This document shows, one piece after another, positions 62,124-64,000 of a stretch of 64,000 bases of DNA. Each line of letters starts with the position of its first letter. Position 1 is the stretch's first letter. The notes below the pieces were generated by a model. The model made no database searches and was not told where the DNA came from. It saw only the letters and a program-made list of their open reading frames with translations. A program made the position numbers and the translations under genes. Source of the DNA: Alphaproteobacteria bacterium HGW-Alphaproteobacteria-3 (GTDB lineage: Bacteria > Pseudomonadota > Alphaproteobacteria > Parvibaculales > Parvibaculaceae); NCBI GenBank assembly GCA_002842875.1, contig PHEF01000002.1, positions 1 through 64,000 of the forward strand, in the 5' to 3' direction.

Positions 62124-64000
62124 GCGTTGAGTTGCCGGAGCAGACCGAGATGGTGGAACGGTGGCGCGAACGTTGGGCCGAGCACGTCAACGAGCGCTTG
62201 GCCGAACTCGACATCGACGCACGGATCGACCATCGCAGCCTTGAGGCGCAGGGCATCGAGCTGGAGCCGCAAACACAGATCGGCGCATCCGCGCAGCGGA
62301 TCGAGGGTGAAAGTATCGAAGCCGCTGACCGCGCGGACATGCACCGCGAGATTGCGCGCAACAATGGCGCGCGCATCATCGCCGATCCGTCGGTGGCGCT
62401 GGATGCGATCACGCAGCAGCAATCGACCTTCACGCACCGTGACATGGCGATGTTCGCGCATCGGCACAGCGACGGCATCGAGCAGTTCAACGAGGTCATG
62501 GGCGCGATGCGCGGCTCGCCCGACTTGGTCGAATTGGGCAAGGACGGGCGCGGCGTGGATCGGTTCACCACGCGCGATATGATCGAGGCTGAACAGCGAC
62601 TCCATCGCGCGGCCGAGATGATGGCGGAACGCGAACGGCATGAGATAAACGACAGGGACCGCGAAGCCGCACTTGCGCGCGCCGAACAGCGCGGCCTTGT
62701 CCTCTCTGGCGAGCAGGCCGACGCTCTGGCGCATGTCACGGACGGGCACGGTCTCGGCATTGTCGTCGGTTATGCCGGGACCGGAAAGAGCGCCATGCTC
62801 GGCGTGGCGCGGGAGGCGGCGGGCTACGATGTTCGCGGTGTCGCCCTGTCCGGCATCGCCGCCGAGAATCTGGAAGGCGGATCGGGCATCGCGCCCGCAC
62901 CATCGCCAGCATGGAACATGGCTGGGCCAATGGCCGAGACCTGCTTACCAGCCGCGATGTGCTTGTCATCGACGAGGCGGGCATGGTCGGCACGCGGCAG
63001 TTGGAACGCGTGCTGTCCCATGCCGCCGAGGTTGGCGCAAAGGTGGTGCTGGTTGGCGATCCGCAGCAGTTGCAAGCAATAGAGGCTGGCGCGGCGTTCC
63101 GGTCAATCCATGAACGCCATGGTGGTGTCGAAATCGAAACCGTGCGCCGCCAGCATGAGGACTGGCAGATGGATGCAACGCGCGATCTGGCGACCGGCAG
63201 AACGCGCGAGGCGATCCATGCCTATGACAGCCATGACATGGTGCATCAGGCACAGACGCGCGAACAGACGCGGGACGATCTCATCGAGACCTGGGACCGT
63301 GACCGGCAGGCATCGCCGGATGCGAGCCGCATCATCCTCACCCATACCAATGCCGAGGTGCGGGCACTCAACGATGCCGCACGCGAGCGGATGCGGGAAG
63401 CAAGCGATCTGGGCGAGGACGTGCGTGTCACCGTAGAGCGCGGCGAACGCAGCTTCGCCGCCGGGGATCGCGTGATGTTCCTGAAAAACCAGCGTGGGCT
63501 GGGCGTGAAGAACGGGACGCTTGGCACCATCGAGGATGTCAGCACACAGAGCATGACCGTGCGCACCGACGATGGCCGTTCCATTGCCTTCGATCTCAAG
63601 GACTACGACCGCATTGACCACGGCTATGCCGCCACGATCCACAAGGCGCAGGGCATGACGGTGGACCGCACCCATGTTCTGGCGACGCCCGGCATGGATG
63701 CGCACGGCAGCTATGTCGCGCTGTCGCGCCATCGCGATGGCATGGACTTGCATTATGGCCGCGACGACTTCGCCAGCCAGGACAAACTGATCAACACCCT
63801 GTCGCGTGACCGGGCCAAGGACATGGCGACCGACTACGAGCAGATCGACCCGGCACAGGAGTACGCCGAACGGCGCGGCATCACCTTCCGCGCCTGCGTT
63901 GCCGAAATCATGCGTAAGATCGTACCGGAACGGGTGCGCAATGCGGTCGATGGCATGTTGGACGGTTTGCGCAAACCCGGAGACGGCGTGCCAGGCCACG
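62124..64000 (+). pseudogene. traA-type relaxase/helicase, truncated and frameshifted, running off the window
   Basis: The reading resumes inside a TraA protein (ERWRERWAEHVNERLAEL), with the N-terminal MobA/MobL relaxase domain absent. The helicase part has Walker A GYAGTGKSAML, then a frameshift at about 62890 (GCGCCCGC where GCGTCCCGC would read GIASRT; one base lost), after which VLVIDEAGMVGTRQLE (Walker B), VLVGDPQQLQAIEAG, and AATIHKAQGMTVDRTHV follow. It is a RecD-like transfer helicase half. Continues past 64000. Confidence 0.8.

Noticed and set aside
62003-62749. Minus-strand long frames opposite traA
   Set aside because: They follow high-GC shadow composition; the plus strand shows clear helicase motifs.

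Overview
This window looks like part of a chromosome from a high-GC alphaproteobacterium of the Hyphomicrobiales type, most like Parvibaculum or a close relative. The identification rests on conserved gene order (dusB-ntrB-ntrC-ntrY-ntrX-trkA-dat-hfq-hflX; eno-ftsB-pdhA-pdhB-pdhC-lpd; metG-tatD), a pyruvate dehydrogenase E1 beta with its own lipoyl domain, and a CYP153-like alkane hydroxylase start at the left edge. It is an inference from family knowledge, not a database match. No rRNA, tRNA or CRISPR array was seen.

Layout. 1-4.6 kb: a lipid or alkane catabolic neighbourhood (CYP153 P450 fragment, two crotonases, an NTF2-like protein, three TetR regulators). 4.6-6.8 kb: the preQ0/preQ1 operon queC-queE-queD-queF. 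6.9-8.7 kb: a damaged zone with a DUF1302-type outer-membrane gene broken by an internal deletion and frameshifts, and a PadR regulator that lacks its recognition-helix segment. 8.9-15.9 kb: enolase, an FtsB-like protein and the whole pyruvate dehydrogenase complex. 16-21.8 kb: a sulfatase with an in-frame amber codon, a PAS protein, lipA, a COQ10/RatA-like protein, then pncC, pgpA and ispDF on the minus strand. 21.9-37.6 kb: the nitrogen-regulation block dusB-ntrB-ntrC-ntrY-ntrX-trkA-dat-hfq-hflX followed by an inositol-phosphatase-like gene and mazG. This block is split between ntrC and ntrY by a complete 2.34-kb IS1595-family element that carries two passenger genes and has an 8-bp target duplication. 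37.6-44.1 kb: an MFS transporter, a metallo-hydrolase, small proteins, and a FixL-FixJ-receiver-FixK oxygen-sensing cluster. 44.2-52.5 kb: housekeeping minus-strand genes (metallo-hydrolase, tatD, metG, holB, M23 protein, tmk, dacF, rlpA).

From about 54 kb to the end the window becomes accessory. It holds a twice-frameshifted gene, a short stub resembling a haloalkane dehalogenase start, an unrecognised minus-strand operon of four exported proteins (lipoprotein, three-TM membrane protein, OmpA-domain protein, secreted 517-residue protein), a divergent lipoprotein with a truncated response regulator, and finally the wreck of a conjugation module. In that module traD and traA remnants are joined so that the relaxase domain, and by inference oriT, are missing.

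How the parts work together. NtrBC and NtrYX would sense nitrogen and redox state, with Hfq and HflX in the same block for RNA-level control. FixLJ/FixK would add oxygen control. The pdh-lpd operon and lipA supply and modify lipoylated dehydrogenases. The unusual features are the passenger-bearing IS inside the ntr block, the uncharacterised envelope operon, and a high number of broken genes (DUF1302, PadR, sulfatase, the DUF1330-like gene, traD, traA). Several breaks are single-base changes in short homopolymers, so base-calling error must be excluded before decay is concluded.
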